A stretch of 64,000 bases of DNA from JAICYJ01 sp963797565 (lineage in GTDB: Bacteria > Actinomycetota > Thermoleophilia > Gaiellales > JAICJC01). A model generated the notes under the pieces. It did not search any database, was not told the origin of the DNA, and worked only from the letters and a program-made list of their open reading frames with translations. Numbering within the stretch: position 1 is the first letter of the stretch; every line of letters starts with the position of its first letter. A program made the translations under genes and the position numbers. Positions 33,779 through 42,666 of this stretch are shown piece by piece. The stretch is taken from contig CAWCPM010000015.1 of assembly GCA_963797565.1 (NCBI GenBank), positions 248,001 through 312,000 on the forward strand, given 5' to 3'.

Positions 33779-35146
33779 ATGTCAACCACGCCAGCGGTCG
33801 ACGCGGCAGTGCTGCGGACGTTCACAGACGGATTCGCAGGGCGGGTGCTGCAGAGCTCCGATGACGACTACGAGGGCGCGCGGCGCATCCACAACGGGCT
33901 GATCGACCGGCGGCCGGCCGTGATCGCCCAGTGCGTGGGGTCGGTCGACGTGGCCGCGGCCGTGAGGTTCGCGACCGCCAACGGGCTGGAGATCTCGGTG
34001 CGGGGAGGCGGACACAACGTCGCCGGGCGCTCCGTCTGCGAGGGCGGCCTGATGATCGACCTGTCGCAGATGCGCGGGGTCGCCGTCGACTCGGTGGCCA
34101 GGACGGCGAGCGCGCAGGGCGGCGCGATCTGGTCGGATCTGAACGACGCTGCGGCCAAGCACGGGCTGGCGGTCACCGGCGGCGCGATCTCCAGCACCGG
34201 GGTCGGTGGCTACACGCTGGGCGGCGGGCTGGGCTGGCTGATGTCGACCCAGGGCCTTTCGTCCGACAACCTGATCGGGGTGGAGCTGGTGACTGCGGCA
34301 GGTGAGGTGCTGGACGTCACCGACGAGACGCATCCCGACCTGATGTGGGCGCTGCGCGGCGGCGGCGGCAACTTCGGCGTGGCTGCCGCGCTGCGCTACC
34401 GCGTGCACCACCAGCCGACGGTGGTAGGTGGCATCATCGCCCATCCGATCGACGCCGCGCGCGACCTGCTGCGGTTCTACCGCGACGCCGTCGAGAGCTG
34501 CCCGGACGAGGTGTCGGCGTTCGCCGGCCTGGTGCATGCACCGGACGGCTCGGGCATGAAGCTGGCGGCGATGCTGGTCTGCCACACCGATCCGGAGCGG
34601 GCCGACGCCGAGCTGGCACCGTTCCTCGAGTTCGGCTCGCCGGTCGTGACGCAGGTGGCCCCGATGCCGTATCCGGTGATGAATACGCTGCTGGACGAGG
34701 GCTACCCCAAGGGAGCGCTCAACTACTGGCTCTCGAGCTTCACGACCGGGCTGTCGGACGAGCTGATCGACACGGCCATCGAGCGGTTCGAGACGATCCC
34801 CTCGCCGATGTCGGTGATCCTGTTCGAGCACTTCCACGGCCAGGTGACGCGGATCGATCCGACCGCGACCGCCGTGCCGCACCGCTCCAAGGGGTGGAAC
34901 CTGCTGCTGCCGTCGGAGTGGATGGACCCGGCCGACACCGTCAAGAACATCGCCTGGACGAAGGACACCTACGCGGCCATGACCGAGCACCTGGCCACCG
35001 GGCGGTGGCTGAACTACCTGGGCGACGACCAGGAGGGCGAGGCCATCAGGGCCGCCTACGGGCCCAACTACGACCGGCTGCTCGCGGTCAAGCGCCAGTA
35101 CGACCCGGGCAACGTGTTCCACCTGAACCACAACATCGTGCCGTGA
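33779..35146 (+). CDS. FAD-linked oxidoreductase (BBE/PCMH type)
   Basis: 455 residues. PCMH FAD domain: SVRGGGHNVAGRSVCEGGLMIDLS supplies the flavin-linking histidine (GGGH, near residue 78), followed by GGAISSTGVGGYTLGGGLGWL. The second covalent-link cysteine found in bicovalent enzymes is Ser/Thr here (ISSTG), so FAD is probably attached by the His only. The C-terminal YDPGNVFHLNHNI is the berberine-bridge (BBE) end. Such enzymes oxidise sugars, alkaloids or other alcohols with O2. GGGGAGG 7 bases before the ATG is one of the few strong ribosome sites in the window. No partner genes point to the substrate. Confidence 0.9.
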   Translation: MSTTPAVDAAVLRTFTDGFAGRVLQSSDDDYEGARRIHNGLIDRRPAVIAQCVGSVDVAAAVRFATANGLEISVRGGGHNVAGRSVCEGGLMIDLSQMRGVAVDSVARTASAQGGAIWSDLNDAAAKHGLAVTGGAISSTGVGGYTLGGGLGWLMSTQGLSSDNLIGVELVTAAGEVLDVTDETHPDLMWALRGGGGNFGVAAALRYRVHHQPTVVGGIIAHPIDAARDLLRFYRDAVESCPDEVSAFAGLVHAPDGSGMKLAAMLVCHTDPERADAELAPFLEFGSPVVTQVAPMPYPVMNTLLDEGYPKGALNYWLSSFTTGLSDELIDTAIERFETIPSPMSVILFEHFHGQVTRIDPTATAVPHRSKGWNLLLPSEWMDPADTVKNIAWTKDTYAAMTEHLATGRWLNYLGDDQEGEAIRAAYGPNYDRLLAVKRQYDPGNVFHLNHNIVP

Positions 35147-35153
35147 GCTGAAC

Positions 35154-35239
35154 CTACGACCTCGGTCGTAGCCAGACACGCCTGAAGATCCTCCTTGAGA
35201 CTGTTTCGGAGTGGCCCCGGCGTGCCTACCATCAATGAG
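35154..35239 (+). promoter_or_regulatory. Operator dyad and promoter of the ABC/two-component operon
   Basis: CTACGACC-TC-GGTCGTAG (35154-35171) is a perfect 8-bp dyad. TGAAGATC is at 35183-35190, -35 TTTCGG at 35204-35209, 17-base spacer, -10 TACCAT at 35227-35232, and 7 bases then ATG 35240 (leaderless). The same elements recur at nearly identical spacing before the gene at 38960. The dyad is a good candidate site for the NarL-family regulator encoded by this operon. Confidence 0.7.
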
Positions 35240-36181
35240 ATGATTGAGGTTCAGGGACTATCCAAGCGATACGGCGACAGGCTTGCCGTCGATGACCTCA
35301 GCTTCACGGTGAAGCCGGGCATCGTGACCGGCTTCCTGGGCCCGAATGGCGCCGGCAAGTCGACGACGATGCGCCTGATCCTGGGTCTCGACCGGCCCTC
35401 GGCCGGCTGGGCGACGGTCAACGGCCGCGCGTACCGCGAGTTCGAGGCGCCGCTGCACGAGGTGGGCGCGCTGCTCGAGGCGCGAGCGATCCACACCGGA
35501 CGCAGCGCCTACAACCACCTGCTGGCGCAGGCCCAGACCCACGCCATCGGCCGCGATCGCGTCGACGAGGTGATCCGGTTGGTGGGCCTCGAGTCCGTCG
35601 CCCGCAAGCGGGTCGGCGGGTTCTCGCTGGGAATGGGCCAGCGGCTCGGCATCGCCGCTGCGCTGCTGGGCGACCCCGCCACGCTGATCCTGGACGAGCC
35701 GTCCAACGGCCTCGACCCGGAGGGCATCCGCTGGATCCGCAACCTGCTGAAGCAGCTGGCCGCCGAGGGACGCACGGTGTTCGTCTCCTCGCACCTGATG
35801 AGCGAGATCGCGCTCACGGCCGAGCGGCTGGTCGTGATCGGCCGTGGCCGGCTGATCGCCGACACCTCGGTCGAGGAATTCGTGCGCAGCGCCTCCGGCG
35901 ACGCCGCCGTCCGCGTGCGCTGTGCCGATCCGGGCCGGCTGGCCGAGCTGCTGGCGGCTCACGGCGCGCACGTCGACGACGACGGGGACGCGCTGTCGGT
36001 GAGCGGCACGACCAGCGAAGAGATCGGCCGGCTGGCGCTCGAGGGCGGCATCGCCCTGTCCGAGCTGGTCGTCCAGGAGGTCTCGCTGGAGGACGCCTTC
36101 ATGCGCATCACCCGAGACTCGACCGAGTTCCATGGCGACCAGGCCGGCCAGGTGGACGAGCCGGTGGGAGCATCCGCATGA
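35240..36181 (+). CDS. ABC-2 type exporter ATP-binding protein
   Basis: 313 residues from ATG 35240. Walker A GPNGAGKST, LSLGMGQR-type signature (FSLGMGQRLGIAAALLG), Walker B LILDEPSNGLDP and H-loop SSHLMSE are all intact. The C-terminal 90 residues form the usual DrrA/BcrA-type extension. Energises the permease encoded next, whose ATG overlaps this stop (ATGA). Followed by a histidine kinase and response regulator, the arrangement of antibiotic- or peptide-sensing export modules of the Bce/Lia kind. The start is set by the leaderless promoter; the longer frame from 35195 covers the -35. Confidence 0.93.
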   Translation: MIEVQGLSKRYGDRLAVDDLSFTVKPGIVTGFLGPNGAGKSTTMRLILGLDRPSAGWATVNGRAYREFEAPLHEVGALLEARAIHTGRSAYNHLLAQAQTHAIGRDRVDEVIRLVGLESVARKRVGGFSLGMGQRLGIAAALLGDPATLILDEPSNGLDPEGIRWIRNLLKQLAAEGRTVFVSSHLMSEIALTAERLVVIGRGRLIADTSVEEFVRSASGDAAVRVRCADPGRLAELLAAHGAHVDDDGDALSVSGTTSEEIGRLALEGGIALSELVVQEVSLEDAFMRITRDSTEFHGDQAGQVDEPVGASA

Positions 36182-37005
36182 GCACCGCCGTCGGCACGCC
36201 CCAGGATCGTCCCCGCATCGCGATCGGCAGGGTCACCCAGCTGCACGTGATCCGGTCGGAGTGGACGAAGCTGTGGTCGCTGCGGTCGACCCGCTGGTCG
36301 CTGCTGGTTGCCGTGGTGGGCATGGCCGGGCTCGGCATCGTCATCGCCGCCGTGCAGATGGCCCACTGGAACTCGATGAGCCCCAACGACCGCCGCACCT
36401 TCAACCCCGTCGACGTCAGCACCGCCGGCTTCCACTTCGCGCAGCTGGCGCTGGGCGTGCTCGGGGTGCTGGTCATCAGCGGCGAGTACTCGACAGGCAT
36501 GATCCGATCCAGCTTCGCGGCCGTCCCGAAGCGCCTGCCGGTGCTGTGGGCGAAGCTGCTCACATTCGGCACGACGGCGCTGATGCTGATGCTGCCGTCC
36601 GCGCTGCTGGCGTTCTTCGTCGCCCAGGCGATCCTGCGGCAGCATCACGTGCAGACCACCTTCGGCTCGCCCCACGTCGCCCGCGCCGTGATCGGGTCGG
36701 CGCTGTTCCTCACGGTGGTGGGGCTGCTGGGCGTCGCCATCGGCGCCCTCGTCCGCAACACCGCGGGCGGCATCGCCACCCTGGCCGGCGTCCTGTTCGT
36801 GCTCCCCGGGATCGCGGCGATCCTGCCCAACAGCTGGGGTGACACGATCAACCCCTACCTGCCGAACAGCGCGGGCGAGGCGATCACCGCGATCCACTCC
36901 GATCCGCACACGCTTTCGGCCTGGAACGGCTTCGCGCTGTTCTGCGCGTACACGGCCGTCGCAACGATCGTGGCGGCGGTGCTGCTCGTGCGGCGCGACG
37001 CCTGA
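36178..37005 (+). CDS. ABC-2 type permease
   Basis: 275 residues, six hydrophobic segments: RSTRWSLLVAVVGMAGLGIV, a region around ALGVLGVLVISGEYSTGMIR (the conserved E-Y-x-x-G/T-x-I-R loop of ABC-2 permeases), then LMLMLPSALLAFFV, ALFLTVVGLLGVAIGALV, GGIATLAGVLFVLPG and a final helix ending in LLVRRDA. Forms the membrane part of the exporter with the preceding ATPase. Its substrate is unknown; the linked two-component system suggests response to a cell-envelope or antibiotic stress. Confidence 0.9.
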   Translation: MSTAVGTPQDRPRIAIGRVTQLHVIRSEWTKLWSLRSTRWSLLVAVVGMAGLGIVIAAVQMAHWNSMSPNDRRTFNPVDVSTAGFHFAQLALGVLGVLVISGEYSTGMIRSSFAAVPKRLPVLWAKLLTFGTTALMLMLPSALLAFFVAQAILRQHHVQTTFGSPHVARAVIGSALFLTVVGLLGVAIGALVRNTAGGIATLAGVLFVLPGIAAILPNSWGDTINPYLPNSAGEAITAIHSDPHTLSAWNGFALFCAYTAVATIVAAVLLVRRDA

Positions 37006-37012
37006 CGCGGCC

Positions 37013-37018
37013 TAGGAT
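37013..37018 (+). promoter_or_regulatory. -10 box TAGGAT before the histidine kinase
   Basis: TAGGAT is followed by 7 bases and GTG 37026, so the kinase-regulator pair may also be transcribed separately from the ABC genes. Confidence 0.4.
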
Positions 37019-37025
37019 GGGTGCC

Positions 37026-38204
37026 GTGGCCAGGGCTCGCACCGCATCCGGAGGCGACGACCAGGCGCGAGCGGTGATCGAATGGCTGCAGCGCTTCGGT
37101 CGCGACCACACGATCCTGACCGATACCGCGATCGCCGCGGGCGTCGCGCTGATCGGCGTGCCCAGCCTGCGTCACCACCAGCAGTGGGGCATCGCGCTGA
37201 CGGTGGCGCTGTGCCTGCCGCTGGTCCTTCGGCGCCGCTACCCGCGAGCGGTGTTCGCGACGATCACAAGCGTGCTGCTGGTGCAGTGGCTGATCGACGT
37301 CCAGCTGGGCGCGGATCTGGCGCTGCTGGTCTCGCTCTACACCGTTGCGGCGGTCTCCTCGCGCCGGTGGACGGCGGCGGCGGTGGGCGTGGCCGAGGTC
37401 GGCGCCGTGCTGGCGACGGTGCGCTGGGGCGACCCTCTGCTGCCGTTCTTCGTCGGCCTCTCGGCGCTGGTGATCGCGTCGGCCCTGCTCGGGATCAGCG
37501 TCCAGAACCGGCGGGCGCTGCTGGCATCGCTGCACGAACGGGCCGCTCGGCTCGAGCTCGAGCGCGACCAGCAGGGCCGTGTCGCCGCCGCCGCCGAGCG
37601 CGCTCGGATCGCGCGGGAGATGCACGACATCGTCGCCCACAACCTGGCCGTGGTGATCGCGCTTGCCGACGGGGCCGTGTTCGCCGCCCGCGAGTCCCCG
37701 GAGCAGGCCACCGCGGCGATGGAGAAGGTGTCCCGCACCGGCCGCGAGGCGCTGGCCGAGATGCGGCTCCTGCTGGGGGTGCTGAACGACGAGAGCCCGA
37801 GCTCACGGGTGCCGCAGCCCGGCATCCCTGAGCTCGAGCAGCTGGTGGCACAGGTGCGCACGACGGGCGTGCCGGTCGATCTCGAGGTCGAGGGCGATCC
37901 CGCCGGCCTGCCCGCGGGAGTCCAGCTGGCCACCTACCGGATCGTGCAGGAGGCGCTCACCAATACGCTCAAGCACGCCGGGCCCGAGGCGGCCGCCGAC
38001 GTGCACGTGCTGTGCGTGAACGGCAGCGTGGAGGTCGACGTTCAGGACGACGGCAGCGGCGGCCCGGCAGGGTTGGGCGGGCGCGGCCTGGACGGGATGC
38101 GCCAGCGCGCCGCGGTGTTCGGCGGGACGGTCGACGCCGGCCCGGCCGAGGGTGGCGGCTGGCAGGTGAAGGCGCGCCTGATGGTCGAGCCGGATCCGCG
38201 ATGA
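37026..38204 (+). CDS. NarL-group sensor histidine kinase
   Basis: 392 residues from GTG 37026 (an in-frame ATG at 37017 lies inside the -10 box). Five or six N-terminal membrane helices with almost no extracellular loop imply intramembrane sensing. After a short coiled coil (LHERAARLELERDQQGRVAA) comes the HisKA_3 phosphoacceptor ARIAREMHDIVAHNLAVVIA with the His, then an HATPase with TYRIVQEALTNTLKHAG (N-box) and GGRGLDGMRQRAAVFGG. Its stop overlaps the regulator start. Likely senses the condition to which the ABC exporter responds. Confidence 0.92.
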   Translation: MARARTASGGDDQARAVIEWLQRFGRDHTILTDTAIAAGVALIGVPSLRHHQQWGIALTVALCLPLVLRRRYPRAVFATITSVLLVQWLIDVQLGADLALLVSLYTVAAVSSRRWTAAAVGVAEVGAVLATVRWGDPLLPFFVGLSALVIASALLGISVQNRRALLASLHERAARLELERDQQGRVAAAAERARIAREMHDIVAHNLAVVIALADGAVFAARESPEQATAAMEKVSRTGREALAEMRLLLGVLNDESPSSRVPQPGIPELEQLVAQVRTTGVPVDLEVEGDPAGLPAGVQLATYRIVQEALTNTLKHAGPEAAADVHVLCVNGSVEVDVQDDGSGGPAGLGGRGLDGMRQRAAVFGGTVDAGPAEGGGWQVKARLMVEPDPR

Positions 38205-38875
38205 GCTCGACCGTGCTGCTGGCCGACGACCAGCCGCTGCTGCGAATGGGGTTCCGGATGGTGCTCGAGTCGCAGGACGACCTGTCGGTGGTGGGGGAGG
38301 CGGCGGATGGCCGGGAGGCGCTGGAGCTGACCCGGCTGCTGGCGCCGGACGTGGTGCTGATGGACGTGCGGATGCCGGGCATGGACGGCATCGAGGCGAC
38401 CCGGCTGATCGTGGAGCAGGGGCTCAGCAGCCGGGTGCTGATCCTGACCACCTTCGACCTCGACGAGTACGCCCACGCCGCCCTGCGCGCCGGTGCCAGC
38501 GGCTTCCTGCTCAAGGATGCCCTCCCCAACGATCTGCTGTCCGGCATCCGGGCGGTCGCCAGCGGCGACGCCGTCGTGGCGCCGAGCGTGACTCGCCGGC
38601 TGCTCGACACCTACGCCCACCGGCTGTCGCCGGACGGCGAGGGCGAGCTCGATCCCGAGCCGTATCTGGAGGCATTGACGCCGCGCGAGCGGGAGGTGCT
38701 GACGCAGGTCGCGCAGGCCCTGTCCAACAGCGAGATCGCCGCCGCCCTGCACCTCACCGAGGCCACGGTCAAGACCCACGTCGGCAGGATCCTGGCCAAG
38801 CTCGGCATGCGCGACCGGGTGCAGCTGGTCGTCTTCGCCTACGACATCGGCCTGGTGCGGCCGTCGCCGCGGTGA
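38201..38875 (+). CDS. NarL/LuxR-family response regulator
   Basis: 224 residues, ATG 38201 overlapping the kinase stop (ATGA). Receiver domain: ADDQPLLRMG (acidic pair), phospho-Asp in VVLMDVRMPGMDG, LTTF and KDAL (conserved Thr and Lys). DNA-binding domain: LTPREREVLTQVAQALSNSEIAAALH and ATVKTHVGRILAKLGMRDR, a typical HTH_LuxR. Probably binds the CTACGACC/GGTCGTAG dyad upstream of its own operon and the related half-site right after its stop codon, which would control the membrane-protein gene at 38960. Confidence 0.93.
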   Translation: MSSTVLLADDQPLLRMGFRMVLESQDDLSVVGEAADGREALELTRLLAPDVVLMDVRMPGMDGIEATRLIVEQGLSSRVLILTTFDLDEYAHAALRAGASGFLLKDALPNDLLSGIRAVASGDAVVAPSVTRRLLDTYAHRLSPDGEGELDPEPYLEALTPREREVLTQVAQALSNSEIAAALHLTEATVKTHVGRILAKLGMRDRVQLVVFAYDIGLVRPSPR

Positions 38876-38959
38876 CTACGACCTTCGGCTGATGCCGGGC
38901 CCGTGAAGATCACTCTCGCGGCCGTTTCGGACGCGGGCGCCGGTCGGTAGCCTCGGTGG
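38876..38959 (+). promoter_or_regulatory. Second copy of the regulator-type promoter
   Basis: CTACGACC (38876-38883) begins right after the regulator stop; the right half is degenerate. TGAAGATC at 38904-38911, TTTCGG at 38925-38930, 17-base spacer and TAGCCT at 38948-38953 follow at distances of 28, 49 and 72 bases, against 29, 50 and 73 in the promoter at 35154. This similarity outside coding sequence implies the same regulator. Confidence 0.65.
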
Positions 38960-39775
38960 ATTCTGGAAGGCGCAGTCGACACCACGAACGCTCCGGCCCC
39001 GGTCGCGCAGCCCCCGGCCCGGGGCGGTCTCAGCCGCGTCCCCGAGATCACCGCCTACTTCTGGATCATCAAGGTGCTGACGACCGGCATGGGCGAGACC
39101 ACGTCGGACTTCCTGGTGCATCGTCTCGGGCCGCCGCCCGCCGTCCTGATCGGGCTGGCCGCCTTCAGCGCCGCGCTGTGGCTGCAGCTGCGGGCCGGCC
39201 GTTACTCGGCCTGGATCTACTGGCTGGCCGTAGCGATGGTGGGGGTGTTCGGCACGATGGCTGCGGATGTGCTGCACGTGGGCCTGGGGATTCCCTACGT
39301 CGTCTCGACCACGTTCTACGCGATCGTCCTGACGGCGGTGTTCATAACCTGGCAGCGCAGCGAGCTGACGCTCTCGATCCACAGCATCCTCACCCGGCGG
39401 CGCGAGCTGTTCTACTGGGCGGCGGTGCTGGCCACGTTCGCGCTGGGCACGGCAGCCGGTGACATGACCGCGCGGACGCTGGGGCTGGGCTACCTCGGAT
39501 CCGGGATCATGTTTGCCGCGCTGATCGCGGTGCCCGCGGTGGCGTTCCGGCGCTTTGGCATGAATGCGGTCCTGGCATTCTGGTTCGCCTACATCGTGAC
39601 AAGGCCGCTGGGCGCGTCCTTTGCCGACTGGATGGCGGTGCCGCACAGCCGCGGCGGGCTTGGCTTCGGCTACGGCCCGGTCAGCCTCGTCCTGGCCGTC
39701 CTGATCGTGGGCTTCGTCGCCTACCTGGCGAGCAGCCGCATCGACGTCGCACAGGTCGAGACGGCCGGCGAGTAG
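38960..39775 (+). CDS. COG4705-like polytopic membrane protein (start uncertain)
   Basis: About 270 residues in eight hydrophobic segments. Coding character begins before the first standard start: SRVPEITAYFWIIKVLTTGMGET, whose K-x2-x-T-x-GET pattern with repeats such as IVLTAVFITWQRSELTLSIHSI is typical of COG4705 proteins, which have an internal duplication. The first GTG (39074) would delete this. A -10 box ends at 38953, so a leaderless start would fall on ATT 38960 or CTG 38963; alternatively a base is missing near 38956-38975. Downstream of a promoter shared with the ABC/two-component operon, so probably part of the same response. Molecular function unknown. Confidence 0.65.
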   Translation: MLEGAVDTTNAPAPVAQPPARGGLSRVPEITAYFWIIKVLTTGMGETTSDFLVHRLGPPPAVLIGLAAFSAALWLQLRAGRYSAWIYWLAVAMVGVFGTMAADVLHVGLGIPYVVSTTFYAIVLTAVFITWQRSELTLSIHSILTRRRELFYWAAVLATFALGTAAGDMTARTLGLGYLGSGIMFAALIAVPAVAFRRFGMNAVLAFWFAYIVTRPLGASFADWMAVPHSRGGLGFGYGPVSLVLAVLIVGFVAYLASSRIDVAQVETAGE

Positions 39776-39781
39776 CCGCCG

Positions 39782-41187
39782 TCACGACCGCGGGATCGTC
39801 TGTTCCACGCGGTCGCGGACGCGGCCGCTCTGGTCGATGAACTGGTAGCTGATCCGGTCGCCGGCGATGCCGATGCGCAGGTAGCCGTACGCGATGAACG
39901 AGACGATGGCGTCCGGGGTGGCGCGCGTGTAGGCGGCGCTGCCGGCACCCTCGCCGCCCGTCCCGACCGTGAACTGGAGCACCCCGCCCCGGACGTGCCG
40001 CTCGTAGCGGTGCAGGTGGCCGGCCAGGATCGCCGCCACATGCCGCTGTCGCAGTAGCGGCATGATCGGGTTGTTCGCCGGAATCGGACGGTGGGTCAGG
40101 ACGAACCGCACCGGGCACGGACCGCTGCACCGGCCCAGCGTCTTGCGTGCGTAGTCAAGCGCGGACGCATCGGCCTCGAGGCCCAGCACCACGACCTGCA
40201 CCGGGCCGTACTGGACGCTGTAGTGGTGGCCGGGGAGGTGCAGCGCCGAGATCACGGCGGCCCCGTCGCGGTAGGCCAGGTCGTGCTCGCCCAACGTGGC
40301 CACCGCCGGCGCCTCGGCAAGCAGCGCGTGCAGGGGCCGGAAGATGGAGCGGTCGAGGAAGGGTGTCGCCGCTACCAGGTAGGCATTGTCGCCCGACGAC
40401 AGGAACAGCGCCGGGTGGTCGGCCGCCGCCAGCCGGGCGACGGCGTACTCGTGGGCGGTGCCGGATCCGTAGTCGCCGAAGGACACCAGTGTGATCGGCG
40501 TGGCGGTCGAGAGCGGGGCGGTGCTGAAGGCGCCGGCCGCGGCCGAGCCGCCGCGCCAGGTTCGCCGTCCACACGTAGCGCGTGTCGGGCTGAAGGCCGG
40601 TAGCGTGGCCGGCGGGCGCGGCGGTGACGGTGCCGTCCGGCGCCCGCACGCTCAGGCTGACGGGTCCTTCGCCGGATTTCAGCGTCCAGGCGAAGTCGGC
40701 CTCGGTGGTGGTGACGCGTGTCAGGAACGGGCCGCGGGCGAAGTCCCCTGAGGGCGGCAGCAGCAGGTACGTGGATCCGTACCAGACCAGAGCGACCACC
40801 GCGATCAGCAGCAGCGCCGTGGTGATCACCAGCGCGCCAACGACCCGCCGCGGCCCCTCAGCGCCGGGCCGTTCCGGCCGCGGGCCGCGTGCCCGGACGA
40901 GCGGGATCACCTGCAGCACGATGATTGCGATCGACGCCAGGTATCGGCCCCGGCGATCCGCCGAACGCCAGGAACGGGAACGGCGCCACGATCGTGAGCG
41001 CGGAGCAGACCCACTCGACCCGCCGCCGCGGCCGCACCAGGTCGGCGCTGAGGCAGGCGATCGCCACGATCACGCCGATCAGCAGCGTCGGCACGACCGC
41101 CACGTCGCGGACGATCGGGTCGGAGATGGTCGACGAGGCCGCCAGGGCGACGGCGTCGACGATCAGGAGCAGGCGAAGGGCGCGCAT
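39782..41187 (-). CDS. Membrane-anchored purple-acid-phosphatase-like metallophosphoesterase (two frameshifts)
   Basis: Three frames join into one protein of about 468 residues. From ATG 41187, MRALRLLLIVDAVALAAS starts a set of about four helices ending LAFGGSPG; at about 40945-40960 it continues as YLASIAIIVLQVIPLVRARG, another helix and an Fn3-like PAP N-terminal domain (TRVTTTEADFAWTLKSGEG). At about 40555-40563 it continues as SFGDYGSG, DNAYLV, TLGEHDLA, THRPIP and AGHLHRYER, the metal-binding blocks of the calcineurin-like fold (the usual GDxG, GDNxY, GNHD, GHxH). GEHD replaces GNHD, so one metal contact may be altered. Likely an extracytoplasmic phosphatase. Confidence 0.72.
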
Positions 41188-41259
41188 TCCGTCAACGTAG
41201 CCTGCGCAGTCGCCGCCGGCGTGCAACGGCGCCTCTCTCGCGCGAGGTCGCGTTGGCGG

Positions 41260-41265
41260 TATGGT
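41260..41265 (+). promoter_or_regulatory. -10 box TATGGT of SDR gene
   Basis: TATGGT is followed by 6 bases and GTG 41272, which begins the Rossmann strand IAFVTGGGRGIG; this fixes the start and predicts a leaderless message. Confidence 0.5.
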
Positions 41266-41271
41266 CTTGGC

Positions 41272-42007
41272 GTGATCGCGTTTGTGACCGGTGGGGGTCG
41301 TGGGATCGGGGCGAACATCGCCCGCAAGCTCGCGGAGGACGGCTGGGAGGTCGTCATCGCCGCGCGCACGCCGGGACAGGTTGAGGCGGTCGCAGAGGAG
41401 ATTGGCGGCCGTGCCGTCGCGCTTGACGTCACCGACCGTGATGCGGTCGAGCGCGCGATTGCCGAGAACGGGCCGGTCGATCTGCTCGTCGCCAATGCGG
41501 GTGTTGCCCGCCGCGGCGGCGCCTACGTGGGAGGTCGAGCCCCAGGACTGGTGGCGGACGTTCGAGATCAACGTCCTGGGCGTGCACCTCTGTTGCCGGG
41601 CCGTGATCCCTGAGATGCTCGAGCGCGGGTCGGGACGGATCGTGATCACCGGCAGCGGGGCCGCATACCTGCCGCCGGGTGGCCCCTCAGAAACCGACTA
41701 CCCGGCGAGCAAGGCGGCGGTCTGCCGCTACGGAGAGATGCTCGCCGCCGAGCTCGCGGGTCGGATTCCCGTGTTCTTCTTCAGCCCGGGGCTGGTCCGC
41801 ACGGAGCTGACCTCAGGGGCGCCTGATGACGCGCCCTGGACGCCGCCGGAGCTGGCTCCGCGGCTGGTTGCGGCGCTCGCGACCGGGCGGTACGACGCGC
41901 TTGCGGGGCGCTACCTGCATGCGGAGCACGACGATCTCGACGACCTGCTCTCGCGCATCGACCAGGTGCGCGAGCAGGACCTGAACGCCATCCGCCTCCG
42001 CCGCTAG
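41272..42007 (+). CDS. Short-chain dehydrogenase/reductase (frameshifted)
   Basis: GTG 41272. N-terminal IAFVTGGGRGIGANIARKL (cofactor loop TGGGRGIG) and LLVANAGVARRGGA (NAG motif) are in one frame; from about 41515-41530 the protein continues in another with DWWRTFEINVLGVHLCC, catalytic ITGSGAAYLPP (Ser) and YPASKAAVCRY (Y-x3-K), ending at 42007. About 245 residues, normal for classical SDRs. The tail differs from the usual catalytic loop only in detail. Substrate unknown. The stop overlaps the convergent response-regulator stop by three bases. Confidence 0.8.
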
Positions 42008-42666
42008 CAGCCCGGCGCGACCAGGCCGGACTCGTAGGCGTAGATCACCGCCTGCACGCGATCGCGCAGGCCGAGCTTCTGCAGGATGTGTGCGACGTGG
42101 GTCTTTGCGGTCGCCTCGCTGATCACGAGCTGCTCGCAGATCTCGGGATTGGAGAGCCCGCGCACCAGGAGCGCCAGCACCTCCTGCTCGCGGGGGGTGA
42201 GCTCGGCCACGGCCGGTGGCGGTTCTACCTCGGTGGCTGGGGCCGGCTGGCGCGCGAACTCCTCGATCACGGTGCGGGTGACGGCTGGAGCCAGCAGCGC
42301 GTCGCCGCTTGCGACGATGCGAACGCCGGCCGCGATCTCCTCGGGCCGCGCGTCCTTCAACATGAAGCCGCTCGCGCCCGCCCGAAGCGCGTCATAGACG
42401 TAGCCGTCCAGCCCGAAGGTGGTCAGGATCATCACCCGCGTGCTGTGGCCGGCGCGAATGATTCGGCGGGTGGCCTCGATCCCGTCCAGCACCGGCATGC
42501 GCACGTCCATCAGCACCACCTCCGGTCGCAGCCGGGCAGCCTCAGCGACCGCCTGCTCCCCGTCACCAGCCTCGCCGACAACGGACATGTCTGGCTCGCC
42601 GTCGAGGATCTTGCGGAGGCCGACGCGCACGAGCTCCTGGTCGTCGACGATCAGGAGCGTGGTCAT
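42004..42666 (-). CDS. NarL/LuxR-family response regulator (second system)
   Basis: 220 residues. Receiver: LLIVDDQELVRVG, phospho-Asp in VVLMDVRMPVLDG, LTTF, KDAR. HTH_LuxR: LTPREQEVLALLVRGLSNPEI and ATAKTHVAHILQKLGLRDR. Its ATG overlaps the stop of the upstream kinase gene (ATGA). Target genes are not obvious; the 12-bp inverted repeat at 43826-43867 before the kinase is a candidate autoregulatory site. Distinct from the regulator at 38201, with different linker and no adjacent exporter. Confidence 0.92.
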   Translation of the reverse strand: MTTLLIVDDQELVRVGLRKILDGEPDMSVVGEAGDGEQAVAEAARLRPEVVLMDVRMPVLDGIEATRRIIRAGHSTRVMILTTFGLDGYVYDALRAGASGFMLKDARPEEIAAGVRIVASGDALLAPAVTRTVIEEFARQPAPATEVEPPPAVAELTPREQEVLALLVRGLSNPEICEQLVISEATAKTHVAHILQKLGLRDRVQAVIYAYESGLVAPGC

